Assembly (NCBI GenBank): GCA_039619475.1
Contig: CM077116.1
Location: 102,903,164 to 102,967,163, forward strand
Source: Icerya purchasi
Lineage: Eukaryota; Arthropoda; Insecta; Hemiptera; Monophlebidae
Length of the DNA stretch: 64,000 nucleotides
Direction of reading: 5' to 3'
Of the stretch, positions 1-13,145 are shown one piece after another. The notes below the pieces were generated by a model. That model saw only the letters and a list, made by a program, of their open reading frames with translations. It was not told where the DNA came from and searched no databases. The translations under genes and the position numbers were made by a program. Each line of letters starts with the position of its first letter. The first letter of the stretch is position 1.

Positions 1-1461
1 GGCAACAAAAATATTCGGACGCATACGTACGTCGAGCAGTGTTGGGTTTTTCCATGAGACAACGATGCGCGTTCACGGGGGGTGAGTCACTTCATACCAA
101 AGGCAACCTGTTCAATGAACCATCGACATTCGACATTTTACATACATGTTTACGTTCGGTTTAAAAATTATTGAAAAAAATGCCTCGTAAAGGCAAAAAC
201 TGGTCTTTTGAGCAACGACAATTGGTGATTCGTAATCATAGTAAAGGATTTTTCGTTCGTAAAATTTCGATGTTATTAAATATGAGAAAAAACACTGTCG
301 GCGACATCATTAAAGGTTTTGAAAAAGAAGATCGGATAGACTCAGTTCCACAAACAGGTCGACCACAGAAATTGTCAACACGTGATCAGCGGTTCATAAC
401 GAGGAAGGTAAAGAAAAATCCAGCAATTAGTGCGCCTAAATTATCTACGAAACTACTCGAAAGACTTAATATTGAAGTTCACCCACAAACGATCCGTCAA
501 ACAATTAAAAAGAACGACTACAATTCGAAAGTCGCGCGAAAGAAACCTTTAGTCAGCGAAACAAATTGAAAAAAAAACGTTTAAACTTTGCAAAGGAACA
601 TGCTAATCGTGATGTAAATTTTTGGAAAACTGTAATTTTTACTGACGAAAGTAAATTCAATGTTTTCGGAAGTGACGGGCGTCTAAAAATTTGGAGGAAA
701 CCAAATACAGAGCTTAAAAAATACAACCTGAACGCGACAGTCAAACATGGTGGAGGAATTCTTATGGTGTGGGGATGTTTCGCCGCGACTGGGATCGCTA
801 ACTTGGAGTTTATCGAAGGTAATATGAATGCGGATACATACGTCGAGTTTCTGAAAAGAAATTTGAAATGAAAAATTGGGTCTGGAAAACAATTTCAAGT
901 TCTACCAAAATAATGACCCTAAGCGTAAATCGTACAAAGCGCGGTCGTGGCTATTGTACAACTGTCCGAAGGTCATGAAAACACCACCTCAATCAATGGA
1001 CATCAATCCCATCGAAAATTTGTGGGACCACTTGGATCGAAAAATTCGGGAAACGAATATTAGAAGTAAAACACGGCTAAAAATAATTATCGGGCAAGAG
1101 TGGCGAAAAATTTCACCCGAATTTACAGAAAAATTAGTCGAATCGATGCCCAGGAGGATGAAATTCAACAGAAAGTGTTACCGACAAAATATTAAAGGTG
1201 ATTTTAAAATTGAATTTTCAAGTTTTATCGAAGCTGTCCGAATATTTTTGTTGCGCCTTAAATAGACTACTTTTATTTTCTGTCAAATTTCCGCTTGTTA
1301 TTATTATGTATTGTGCATCGAAAGTTTTTACTGTCTTTATTACCTAATGCTTCTAACATGTCCTTACATTTTCTTTTTTTTCAAAAAGGTTTGCATAAAC
1401 ACAACTTTTTAATCAAAAATGAAAAAATGTCCTAGTGTCCGAATATTTTCGTTGCTCATTG
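1..1461 (+). mobile_element. Tc1-like transposon, IR/DR type, left end cut by window
   Basis: The window opens with ggcaacaaaaatattcggac. The complement of this 20-mer occurs twice on the right, at about 1235-1254 (inside the transposase 3' end) and at about 1437-1456, 202 bp apart. The outer right end finishes ...cattg followed by TA, as expected for Tc1 insertion into TA. Doubled repeats at one end are the IR/DR arrangement known from some Tc1 elements. The left copy at position 1 may be the inner one, with the outer left repeat off the window. The enclosed transposase is broken, so the copy is not autonomous. Confidence 0.85.
180..1265 (+). pseudogene. Tc1-like transposase, broken in three frames
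   Basis: A DDE transposase of the Tc1 family that would bind the terminal repeats and cut and paste the element. It survives as three frames. 180-569 is the N-terminal paired-like helix-turn-helix part; the true start is the ATG at 180 (MPRKGKNW). 566-871 holds the first catalytic aspartate in TDESKFN and the GGGILMVWGCF motif. 876-1265 holds the second and third catalytic regions, ending in MDINPIENLW. Frameshifts near 566 and 871 break the protein. The second catalytic block reads YQNNDPK where the family normally has QDNDPK, so that aspartate is an asparagine. The joined length, about 340 residues, is normal for the family. It is a dead copy. Confidence 0.9.
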
Positions 1462-1656
1462 TATATACATATGTATGTATATTTAGTTCTACTTAGAAGA
1501 CTCGTAATTGCACTCGTTTAATTTTTTTCTCGAATATAAAGAAGCGTGAAAGCCACATGATTTAAAAAGACCACCACAAAAATGAATTTAGATTTGTCGA
1601 GTTAAATTTTTTTTCAAAATCACACAATTCTAAAAGGTATTCGTAATTGGGAAAAC

Positions 1657-2090
1657 CACGGAGTACGATCGAAAGTAAACGACGTTTTTCATTATGTACG
1701 TTTATATTACTTACCTTTTGTTTGTTTTTCATGCATTAAATTATTGGAAAACCCATGAGTAACAATCGAATGGGCCTTTATGATTTTTGAAAGACATACT
1801 GTAGGTTTTATGTTAACGTCGTGATCAAAAGTTTCCATTACTTTATTCCGTTTTTTGACGTCTTCTGCTTTTATTTTTTATCACAAAATACGTTCTTATA
1901 ATTCGTTTGAATAAATTCAGAACGCTAATTGAATGAACAAATAAAAGTTTAACAAATTAGCGAAATGGAAAATTTTCCCCTGACTTTAGAAACAAACGTC
2001 TGTTTATTATAACGCTGGCGGCGAACCGTGGCTTTACCGTAGTTTCACCGTAGTTTTACCGTGGCTGTCTGTGTGGCGGTGAACTGTAAT
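1657..2090 (+). repeat. dispersed repeat, diverged copy of the 31.4-31.8 kb unit
   Basis: The phrases around 1648-1665, 1741-1760 (ttggaaaacccatgag) and 1815-1850 (aacgtcgtgatcaaaagttt) recur in the same order at about 31405-31690. Both copies then carry a short CCGTAG-type tandem: here ccgtagttt-like units at 2025-2060, there at 31740-31778. The same family member in two places points to a mobile or duplicated element of unknown class. Confidence 0.55.
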
Positions 2091-2786
2091 ATACCCCTGC
2101 GCGTAATCATTACCCCGTTTTTCCCGACGGTATCTTTTTTAATAAACCGATGGATTTCTCTTTATTCAATTGCTCTTCAAAATAAATTCCAACTATTTTT
2201 ACATTTCGTCTTCCCTTTTACTCATTTCTCGTACTTTTCCTTACTTTGTTTAATAAAGATTGCAGAATCATTCCCTTTTTTTCACTTCCCATATCGATTC
2301 CAAATTCAAAAATTGTTGTTTCGCTAACACTGCAAAAACTACAAGCTGAATGTTTAATGCGCAACATATAAAAGCGGTGGCCGTGTTGGGTTCAACGTGT
2401 GGGTAAATACAAGAAACAAAGACTAGGCATGAGTGATGTCCTTGGCTTACCAAACTAGGCGAGCTCGATGGTAGACTATTTTTGCTTATACTAGACCAGA
2501 CACATGCTAGCATGTAAAAAACACGTGCGATCTTTAATATACAAAATAGTCATCATCATCTGTCTCTAACCCCAGAATGAGTTATTGATACATTATTTAA
2601 CTCGTCGTTTGTCAACATTCCCGATTTCGTTTTTTTCTTTTTTGTCTTTTTTTTTTTTTAATGTATTTTATTGAACTACAAAACTAACATTCTCCAAATA
2701 TTTAGACTGTATTGCAAGTAAAACTCGTTCTTATCTTTTTTTATTGGTTCGTCTATATTCAGAAAGAAAATAAAAACATCTATACT
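2091..2786. other. no feature seen
   Basis: AT-rich sequence with T-runs at 2625-2660. The short open frames on both strands have no recognisable domain. Confidence 0.5.
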
Positions 2787-3351
2787 TAGTGGCGGGTTCA
2801 AGGCCCCCCCCCCCAAAAAAAAAACACAAAAATCTCTGAAAAAATTTGTTATAACAGAGAAACTTAATCTATACTATAACAAATTTGTATAAATGTTACA
2901 ACATATGGATTTAATAATTAATATTTAATACTGTTTTCTAGTAAAACTATTAATGTTACGTTTTTATTTCATTTTAAAGCCAACTGTCATTGATCTTTTC
3001 TTATTTATTTTTAATTTTTATTTTGTAATTTTAATTAAAAATAGTTCAATGAGAACTATATATTTAAACTTGCTCACGAACAAAGAATTTAAATCGGATT
3101 ACTAACAAAAATAAAAAAGAAGTAAAGTCTAATAAAAATACTATCTTTCCTACGTATAATTTTTTACCTGAAAATAAAACGAAATTTAAATTAAATTATA
3201 ATAATTGTGTATTTGTGAAACATTTTTAAATTTTTAAAAGGGTCGTTATTTGATTTTTTTTATGAAACAACGTATTTCTCAAATCTATTACCTATCGCAG
3301 AAGATATTACGTAATTATATAATCTCAAATGTCGTTCTGGATCCGCCCCTG
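2787..3351. mobile_element. non-autonomous hAT-like element (MITE)
   Basis: The left end reads tagtggcgggttcaagg. The right end reads ctggatccgcccctg, whose complement is caggggcggatccag. These match at about 10 of the first 13 positions and are typical hAT termini. The flanks share ctatact at 2780-2786 and 3352-3358, which fits a 7-8-bp target duplication. The interior is AT-rich with no transposase. An 11-bp C-run follows the left terminus. Confidence 0.7.
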
Positions 3352-5084
3352 CTATACTCTAAATTAACTTATGATATATTGTTGTGTTTGGGTATGTCTG
3401 TATGCGTACACTCTCCGTGCCGTGTCGTGCGATATTTGATCACACGCGATCAATGTTCTACTATGCTGGAGAAATTATTTAAGCTTTGTTATATGGGTGC
3501 GCAAAAGAAGTTAAAATTCTGCATTTCTGAAACAACTTAAAATTAAACTTTTTGGTTGGGAAATATTTTCTCAGTTGAAAATTATAATCACAGTAACGAA
3601 AAAGCATGAATGACGATCGTTTCGATATTTTATTATTACGGAGGTGCGCAGATTATTTTAGGACGTAATTAGCGATAAGACAGTAGAATGAACGATTGCA
3701 CAGATCTAGACGCTTATTACGATCAAAACGTACGACACGATATGCTCCGGTCACGAAAAACGCCCCATTTGCACTTTCTTCTCTCTTTCTGTGTCGTTTA
3801 ATATGGTAATAGGTAGTTGGTGCGCATCTACCGAGGATAAGAGTCACTCTTGTACTGCCAGCTACTCGCTCAAGAACACATGCACAGACAACTCTACCCT
3901 GATGAAACAGACATCCGATCATAGAACAGGAATTATGATTTGTGCCTGGTAAGCCCATTCGCTTTGGCCGGCAACAGCTGGAATATTATAAAAAACGATA
4001 TCTGAAAGAGGGAAATAAAACAAAATGACCGAAAGTTAATTTATCGCTTGAATACCGTCGAAAAATGCCGCCAAAAGTAATCCATGTTAGTGTATGTTAG
4101 CAAATTCGCGATAAACAAAATTTTAGTAATATAAAAGAAGCTGCTTCTGTATATAGAGGACTTTCGCAAGATTTAAATCAAAGACATAGTTATCGCACAT
4201 TTCTGAAAATAAAAAAATTAAAAATTACTGTTTAACACGACAACTCTGGAATACACTTGGTAAGGGATTATTAGAGACAGCAGTGAAGAACTAGCAAAAT
4301 GATAAAATAAATAAAATAAACAAAAGCCAGAACGAAAATAGAGCAAAATATGAATCTTCCCCCCTTTTTTTTTAATTTTTTTTTTTTTTTGGAGTTATTT
4401 ACGTGTCTGTTTAACACAATATTCGTGAATACCATACGAATTCTCTATTCATATTTGTAACTACGAGAATGTTGCTTAGTTCAATTGTCCGGAATATGTT
4501 ATCCGGTATGCGCTGTAAACTATATACCCGCTTTTTATAATACTTATATAAAATGAAACACATATAAACACTTTAAGAAATAATAGTGATACATATATTT
4601 AAAAAATTAATGCTAACGCGTTTCGAAGCAATAGATACATGATCACGTTATATCGTTAAAGTGTTTATAGATATGTATTTCACTTTATATATATTTATAT
4701 ATGTATGTGTGTATGCCCACTAACCCGTCTATTTGGCGGGTAACGGTTAAACAGTCACGATCCGTGCAAGACTCTGATATGAGCCATCAACCGTGATGGG
4801 TAAGCGTAGAGTTGCCACATTTTTTTTTGTTATACTTTTCGTAACCTGCTTTAAACAAATGCTCAAGGGAATTTCGAAGAATAATATGAGCTTTTAATCG
4901 ACTTTTTCCCTTCTTCAGACATTCTTTCCCTATCACGCTCTAATGATTCCAGACTTTGGTTTGACATATATATCCATCTTTATTCTCAAACCGCTTTTCG
5001 CAGTACCGTCTTATTCAACCGGTTCCTTGTTTCCTCCCTTGGTTTCATTCTATTCCTGTCTGTCGTCGTTCCACGGTTGTTTCT
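3352..5084. other. no supported gene
   Basis: This stretch has a slightly less AT-rich patch (3650-3980), where the minus strand stays open for 101 codons without any recognised motif. A T-run (4365-4390) and AT microsatellite-like sequence (4680-4710) follow. Nothing else can be supported. Confidence 0.5.
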
Positions 5085-6360
5085 TTAATTAAACTCAGAA
5101 TCAATCACTCTATGTTCCCTTCTTCTCGCTTGCCGTATGTTTGGCGAAACTCGAACTCCTTTCGATTTGCAATATGCCGAATAATCATTTCCTAAAATTG
5201 CTCGCCTGTTTCCTATTTCATCTACAATTTGGTGTAGCGATAAGATGCGTTGTTGCCAGAGAAAAATTAACTTCTTTTTCGTAAAATCATTTTCATCCTT
5301 TAAAGTCATCAATCATGTCAAAATAAAGAATTTGGCTCGCAAAATTCATGTGCCCATAAAAACAGTAAATATTTACCATAAAATTTTTTAATGACCCAAT
5401 TTCTAAACATTCTTTTTATTTTCTCTTGCACAATTTTTCTTTTATCGAATTTAATCGAATCATTTTTTCGTATAAATGACTTCATAATTGGGAGTTTATA
5501 TAAAAAATAATAGCACCTACAAATTTTATCAACAAATATTTCCAAAAATTTAAATAATAGTTCGTTTAATTGTATTCATGGTTTATATTTTTGTTACTAA
5601 TACAAAATTTTTCAATATTTTTATTCAGCTGATGAGTTATGAACCCATCAACCTTTATTAAGAAAAATTTGTAGTATTTTTCATTATAAAGGCTGCATAT
5701 GATTATTATAATTTCTTAATTCATATTCAGAAGCTGATATTGCGATTTTTTTATTTTTAAAATCTAAATTTTGTGGCGCTATTATACAAAAAATCAGTTC
5801 CAAAAATAACGTCTTGATTTAAACTTGGAACTATTAACATTGCGGTGTGGATGATCTTTCCGGCAAAGTTGATGGGTAGTAAAACCCTGTTTTATAGGTT
5901 GCGATCCTCTTTCGCAAATCGTTTATATTTCTGATATTGCTTGTTAACAGTGATGGAAACTGTGATGTAGAATATTACTTTTTTACATAATTGCAAAGAG
6001 TTCTTAATATGAAACTTACTGCTGCTCCGCTGTCCATCAATATGCCAATTTCCTAATATTTTCGATTTTAATCTTTACCTCTGATGAAGTTCTAAGATGA
6101 GCGTATCTTGATTTACATATGTATATGGTTTTTACTAACCTACGATTTCCTAAATTCATCCGTTGAAAAATTAAATTTAGAATCTTCTTTATTATCCGCG
6201 AAAATCCCCCTGCATTTAGATGTATCTGTCAGTTCGTCGGTTAAAATACTCGTACTTCTTTTCATATAAAGATCGATAAACTTGTTTGATCTGTGATGCT
6301 TGATAATCTGTACTGACTGCATGTCTCTACCTGAAGCTAGTGACTCATCAATGTATCTAC
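5085..6360 (-). pseudogene. gypsy-type LTR retrotransposon relic (protease and RT start)
   Basis: Reading the minus strand from high to low coordinates, 6052-6001 encodes a retropepsin active site (a DSGA motif in a hydrophobic context). 5885-5761 encodes the downstream protease half, ending in a GTDFL-type motif. 5545-5318 then encodes about 75 residues that resemble the conserved start of the reverse transcriptase fingers. The order protease then RT is that of Ty3/gypsy pol. Stops and frameshifts separate the parts. No integrase, RNase H or long terminal repeats were recognised. 5312-5085 is an open frame of unclear origin in the expected place of later pol. It is an old, inactive fragment. 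Confidence 0.6.
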
Positions 6361-9300
6361 AACGTGCAATACCGATCCCTTTTATATTATAAAATGATTT
6401 AATTTAAAATTTCCGAAAAAAAACTTTTTGTTAATGTATTTTTATTTATCGGTTTTCGCAAAGAAATAAAATCCTAATTTACTACAGTACTTCTGCATAG
6501 TTTAAAAGATGTATCGGGGAGATTTTAACCAATGTTAGATACAAGTGAAAAAAGGATTACGTAATAACGAATTTTATAATGATAGAACAGTATAGAAATT
6601 CGACCGTCACCGACATAAGTCAGCATCATTGTAATGCAACGAACAAGAACAAAAGAAAACCGGCGTGGACTTTTTTAACCATCACATTCGACTTTGTCGA
6701 GTTACCAAATGGTTTTTTAAAATGCTGATATTACGAAAAGTTAAAATAGTTCGAATTTTTGAGGAATCACAAAAATATTCAATTTCAAAAATTATCCTCC
6801 TAATAGTGGAATAATAAAAATGAACGTCTCAGTCGGACGCACCGCTTTTGAGAGACGAATTCTTTGTTAATCAATTGAGGAGTTCAAAAAGACAAAAGAC
6901 ATTCGATTTTACGAATAAAAGAAGCAAACTGTTCTTTAGGAATAACGCATTATTATTTTATCACTATCGGCTTGTAGAAGAAATAAGAAACAATTTTATG
7001 AAATGACTAGTCAGCATATGGGAAAACCGAAAGGAGCTACAATAGCACGCCACACGCACAATACAATATTTCCACATACTGATTCATTTGATTCATTCTA
7101 CTTGGAACAAAATGATTATCGCATCGTAGACGCGCGGAGTAATTTTTTTAAATTCACGGCTAAAAATCTCGCGATATTGACATAAAGATCTAGTAACATA
7201 AAAAAGCGTTATTATATATAATTATTAATTTAATTAAATAAATTAAAAGAATTTAAATATTATTTCAAGCAGCAGGGGTATAAATTTATTACGTTGAAAT
7301 TACGAATATGAATAAAGTAATTATGGCGCGAGTTTGAAAACAGAGAAGCAACTGAAATATTAAGTGAAAATAACGAAAATCACGATCATCTACCGCTAAC
7401 TGAAATAAAATAGTAGTAATTAAGAACAGTATGAATAAAATACTTAATTTGATAAGTAAATTATTATCAGCTGGGGACTAATATTTTCATATTTTGGTTA
7501 AGGAATTTAACGAATGATCTCGAATTATAGAGAGTAGTTTGAGAAGAAATATTCAGCTCAAAAAAATAAATAAGTAAAAATATATTCGGAAGGATAGTTA
7601 TAAGGACACTGAAATGACGATGAATCCTTAAACATGGATCCGGAATGTTTGCAGAGAATTATGGATAAGTCGAATGCGTTGGACGAGAGGATTATCAGGA
7701 AAGATGTTTTGATGTTTTGAAGGGATGTTAAAAAGTTGAAAGAACCACGTAGAATGAGAAAATTATTTGCAGGACATATGAGAACAAGTATATGGAGTAA
7801 ACGAAGAGCCGCTAGTTGAGCTGTAAATATGTGGTGTACCGGTGGTTGCGTATGCGCAAAAAATTTTAATTTTATATTTATGTTTATTTAATTTTTTTTC
7901 TGATTACATATTGTACTTTTTCGCGTTTTAAGTGTTCGTCATGACTTCGTTAACGTAAAATTAGAAAGTAACATTAAAATATTTCTGAACATCTGGAAAA
8001 ATTGTATCCGTAAGGTTATAAGATAGGGTATTCTGATTATACGTATCATATACATATGTATATTAAATATTATTATTTCTATTATTAGTTCTGTTTTTAT
8101 CGTTTTTTAACCTGTTTTCGTTTTTGTTATTCATTCGCTTAATTTTTCTTATTTTATTTCCAGTATTTTATAATTAGTACGTTACAATGTATAGTACCGT
8201 TAATTTTGCACGTTTCATTATTAGTTTGGTGTATGTTAATTTTATTTCCATTTTTCCATTATTTATTTCTTCTTCTGTTTTTATTTTCTGTAATTTAAAT
8301 TTTTCTTTCTATTTCTTTTCTGTCACCTTTACGAATTCCCGATTACCTGAACTTATTGTTAGAAACAGCCTTTTTAAGGGCTACTGTTAATTTACTGCAT
8401 ATCTAAAAAAAGTAAAAGTATATTTAAAAAAATACCAAATTTAACGTTCGCCCTGAAAAAATTAAAAAAAAATAAAAATAAAAATTAAAACATAATGAAA
8501 AATTAACATATTTCAGAGTTAGATATATATACCGTAGAATATTATAATTATTTCTAGACAATACGAAATTTTTGATGTCACCGCAGCAAATTCAAATTGC
8601 ACGGTAATTAAAAACTCGTTAATGAGTATAACAGTATAATCACTTGTTTTCAATTTCGTATTGAAAATTTAACGCAATTTGATTTAGTACCGGTTTAAAA
8701 AAATTAATCATATTTCAGGAATAATCGTGAAATTCGCAAGTGTGTACACAACTTTGTAATATGCTATTTGTTATCAAAAAAAATGTTTTATTTCTTAGCG
8801 TATTTTTAGAGAAAAATTCGGAGTCAGTTATTTTTTTGTAAGTACTTTTATTTCACCGATTTTTGGTGAAAATATTTATTAGTAATATTTGTACGGATAC
8901 GCTGTTACATACCGTAATTTGTGAAGCTGGCTATTGGTTAAAAAAGATAATAATAATAACGTTCAAACATAATATTTACATATTTTCCTCAGTGCTAAGC
9001 GTGTAAATCGCGCCTGTGCTGGTTTCAAATTCATTTCATTCATTCGAATTTCCATTCTACCGTATTCTTTTTAAAAACGAAATCGGTTGCATTTTCGAGG
9101 TTATCTTAAAACTGATTTTTGAGATATCGAAATAATTCAACTCGTAAATTTTAGGTCATGATATATTTCATAATTTGCGTAAATTTCGCTAAAATCCGTC
9201 CAGTCTCTTTTGAATTATGTATTCTCAGAATATACAGCCGAAAAAATTTTCGACAACAAATAATTTACGTATTAATATCAAATAAAAAATATAAACACGT

Positions 9301-12300
9301 TTTGTAATTTTAATTATATACATAAATTAAATTTTTTAATTGTTCCCGAATTATTGACGATGTTCGACTATATTAAGGATAATAGTATGCGATCACGTTT
9401 TAATTAACATTTTTCGACAAAAATGCTTGCAAAACGTTAATAGTAATGTAGGAACAAAAAATGATACGTAAAACGTGGCTTGGTGAATTGTGTCAGTATG
9501 AAAATTATTTTACTACTTCAGGTGCCTCTCATAAAACGTGTTGCTTTGTCGGCTGTCAAAAATTAGCTTCGTCTCTCAAAAAAGGAAACTACCGGTTTTA
9601 ATCACATTCTTCGGCTACTCAAGATATTATGAAGTGTACATTGATGGTGCATGGAAAAATAAACATTAAAGCGTTTAACGTGAAGTTTATTACAATAAAT
9701 TTCAACTCGTTTATTGGAACGAAGTTCTTTTACGTGGCTTGGCGGTACGAGTAAACAGGCAGAAATCGACATAGAACAAAAAAGGCGTAAGACGTCCTAC
9801 AGGGGCGACCTTCACTCCCATCTCTTTCGCTCTGCCTCTTTCTATTATATATGTGTGTGTGTGTTTGCGTGTGCATGCGAGTATCGAAATTCGAGCAGCA
9901 AGCATTGTGGCGGTCAGCCATATAACCTCAATTCCAAACGCGTGTAAATTTTATTTAAACTTATTTTTTGTTTTCATTGTTTTTGTTTTAATTCATGCGG
10001 GATTTATGTATTGTGTGCTATTTTTTATCGTATACTTTATGAATGACTTTATACTTGTATATCTACCAAAAAGTGGTGAAAGGAACTTCGTTCCCACCGG
10101 GTGTTTAGACAAAACTTTTTTTTTTTTTTTTTTTTTTTTTTGATAGTTTTTGTTACTCAAACTTATACTTCGCTTCTCTAGTTATTTCAATATTGCTTCG
10201 ATGTTGATAGTGTTTTTTTACGTTATTCTTGTACTTTCTGATTTGCTTTTTAATGAACTTTTTTTAATGAGTTCTCCGTTTTTTCCCATTTTTCTGTTCT
10301 TCATAACGGTGACAATAAAATATTTTTGTTATTATAAAGAACCCAATTATTAACTCTAATTTATGCGTAAAAAAATCCAGCTCATATATTCTACAATCTT
10401 ATCTAATTTTACTCTAACATAGTTTTGACGGTAACAACATTTCGATTTTTCTACATCCACCTTATTATTCGATTTTCTTGACTATAATATTTTTTTAAAA
10501 AAGGCAGACTTTTTCTGGGTACACTGTAATAAATACGCGCATTTCTTCGACAGCACTGAAGATGTCTGCGATTTAACGGTGTTTCAAAATGATTTGAACG
10601 TATACAAGTTGAAACAACTTTATTTTATAATAGATCGCGTCAGTAACCTGTAACATAGAGTTATACACCTACTACAAGAATACTTGAACATAACAATATG
10701 ATACATTTACCACTTTTTAAGTGCGTCAATCTTTTCGTTTACCCACTCGTTAGCTAATACACATGTACATTCGATTCATTTATTGGAAAACTAAAGTACT
10801 TCACGTTATTTGTAACGCGACTATAGTTATATTAAAAATCAAACACAGCGTACCGCCTCTAGTTAAAATTTGCAAGAACGAACATTTTTTTGATCGAAAT
10901 TAAGAACAGAACGCTATACATCAAATCGATTTGAGTAGTGAAATGCTACTTTATTATAAGAATAACGTTCTTCGAATCGCTTCGGAGATGATGTCATGCG
11001 TGATCGTACCGTGTCTGGTATATCGTAATACAAGAGTATATACTATGTCGCGTTCATTTTAAACAAAACCCTCGCGTATCGCGCAAATTCATTCTGATAT
11101 TCTGTTGATCGAAATTAATTGAGTTCATAATGTCACAACGGCCGCACTAGTACAATAAACGTTTCATCCGGAGGGAAATCGAGATAAAAAGTGCAGTAAT
11201 ATTAACTGTGGCACTGAATTAATCCGGATCCGTATACGGTTTCTAGATATCATTTAAAAGGTTTTTTGTTTATTAGCTGTAATATCGGAAAGTTTTCCTC
11301 GCAGCTCCACATTTTTGTAAAAGCCATCATTTTTCGTACGGAAATAAATATTTCAAAAATAGGATTAAAATTTATATAATTCGAGAAAATCATTTTTCCA
11401 GTTTAAATCACTCGTATTTTTAAATAATATTTTCTGTAGCAATTTTCGTCAGTCGTTGTTTTTAAAAGATATACGATTTTTAATGACAACCGAGGAATGT
11501 AACTTATCGATAAATCGCTATTAAAGTTTAATAATAAATATTTGTTACAACCGCTTATTATCCCTCTTTAAAGTACGGAGGAGAAAATAATATTTTAAGT
11601 CGGCGGTTCGGTTTTGCGAGCCAAACTCAATTTTTGACAGTCAACGAAAGTTCTGCGAGCCAACTAAAATGAAATGTTCACATCGGCAACCGAGCAAGTT
11701 TACGTAACCAACGATCGACATTTCGTTTCGGCAATGATTTTCACCGTTTGGCAATTCGATTTAATTCGTAAAGAACACGTGCACATAAGCTTTTTTTATC
11801 AGCTCTTTCGTTACTGTTAATGTTTTGCAAGCATTTTAATAGCGACAAATTTTAGGACATAAATAATCATATACTACTACGCAAGAATATTTCCGTCTCT
11901 ATATTATTTCCGCTTTTCTCGGGAAATGATTTTAATTAAGGCTCAACAGATTTTAATGAAAATTACGTAGATTATAAATTGCAGCCCAAAATGCGTGTCA
12001 TATTTGAATTGTTTCAATATTTTTCACGATAAACGCGAAAATGTATACAAGTCCTTTTTCAATAACATACATTTTATCTAGCAAAAAGACTGCCGAACTA
12101 CGATATTCATGAAAACATATCTGTTGTTCCTTTTATGTTTTTATTTATAAATTAGCTTTATTAATTATTCATTTTTTTATCGTTCGTAAAGAAACTTTAG
12201 TGTAATATTGCTTCTTATCACCGACACTTCGTAAACAAGCCGTCGCGTTTTTTTAGGATTCCGTACACACACAATGTATCAATATCTCACGAACGACATG

Positions 12301-12570
12301 ACTTATAAACTTCAAATATGGAACATAAATTACAATTAAAATTGTCTTTAAAACCATATCAATAACTTCAAGATGAACGATTATCCTGGGCGACAAAAAA
12401 CCCCAAAAGCCGTCTAGAATATATGTATATAACGTGGAATATTATAAACCGACCTGAAAAGTCACTTAAAAAATCATAACCCATCACTCGATAAACCTAT
12501 AAAGCTGAAATTCAGAATATAAAATAAAATGCAGGAGTTCTTTCGTAAAATCAAAAAATTACACTACAAA
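6361..12570. other. long gene-poor stretch
   Basis: No supported coding gene in about 6 kb. 6830-6965 resembles 29525-29640 (both have a gcgcaccgc-like or cgcaccgc-like start, then a cgaataaaa stretch), suggesting a decayed dispersed repeat. 8582-8690 resembles the hairpin at 16411-16497. 9849-9885 is a TG-rich microsatellite. 10116-10141 is a run of 26 T. Three overlapping short frames at 9.7-9.95 kb come from locally low stop density and have no domain. Confidence 0.5.
10116..10141 (+). repeat. poly-T tract, 26 bases
   Basis: An uninterrupted T-run. On the minus strand it would be a poly-A tail-like tract, but no retroelement could be recognised upstream of it on that strand. Confidence 0.9.
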
Positions 12571-12574
12571 AGTT

Positions 12575-13145
12575 ATGTAAAGTTGCCGAAAAGTTTAAAT
12601 AAACGCGAAAAATAACGTCCTCTCCTAGCGTTACCAGTATTACAGCTAAAAAATTTTAACACGACTAAAAATATGCACTTCCACGTATATTTCTCTAGTT
12701 TGGAACATCCGACTTTCCAGATTTTATAATTCAGCGCTTGGGGCGCCGAAAGCTCGAAGATTTTGAAAAAAATAATTATTCTTTTCCGAACATGTGATAT
12801 ATTGTTGGAAAGATCGCTATTTGACGGGAACATAAGTAGTTTCCTTAACGAAACTTTTGAAATTGACGAAAAATTAAAAAAGTGCAAAAGATGACGTATG
12901 TCCCTTTTTGGACGACGCGAGTATCATAGTTAAAAATTTTGAACCCCATATATTTTCCTAGTTTCTGGCATCCGAGTTTCCATCGGCAAAATTAGACCCC
13001 AAGGGGGGCCGAATTCCCAAAATTTTGAAAACATTTTTTTTTACCGCTCGTGTGATATATTAATTAAAAGATCACTATTTGTCGGGAACGAAACCGTATT
13101 TCATTTCCTTAACGAAATTTTCAAGATGATGATAATTGAAAAAAA
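12575..13145. repeat. two tandem units of a ~283-bp satellite-like repeat, locus 1
   Basis: Unit 1 starts near 12581 and unit 2 near 12866. Shared landmarks in order are: a gcgaaaa start, tattacagctaaaaa or its variants, acgtatatttctctagtttgg, catccgactttccag, a gtgatatatt block, then gatcgctatttg and a cttaacgaaa block. The same unit recurs as two copies at 20.3-20.9 kb. The minus-strand frame 12573-12887 is a by-product of this repeat and not a gene. Confidence 0.8.

Noticed and set aside
2061..2327. 88-codon frame after the CCGTAG-like tandem
   Set aside because: Pyrimidine-rich low-complexity translation with no domain.
3653..3958. 101-codon open frame on the minus strand
   Set aside because: No domain, no splice context, and moderate composition alone explains the missing stops.
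7620..7830. Possible decayed coding segment around cgaatgcgttggacgagagg
   Set aside because: Composition looks slightly gene-like but no frame is open and no family is recognisable.
9711..9947. Three overlapping open frames on both strands
   Set aside because: A short patch with few stops next to a TG microsatellite; none has a domain and they exclude each other.
12573..12887. 104-codon minus-strand frame
   Set aside because: Lies wholly in the satellite-like repeat and is not kept open in the other three units.
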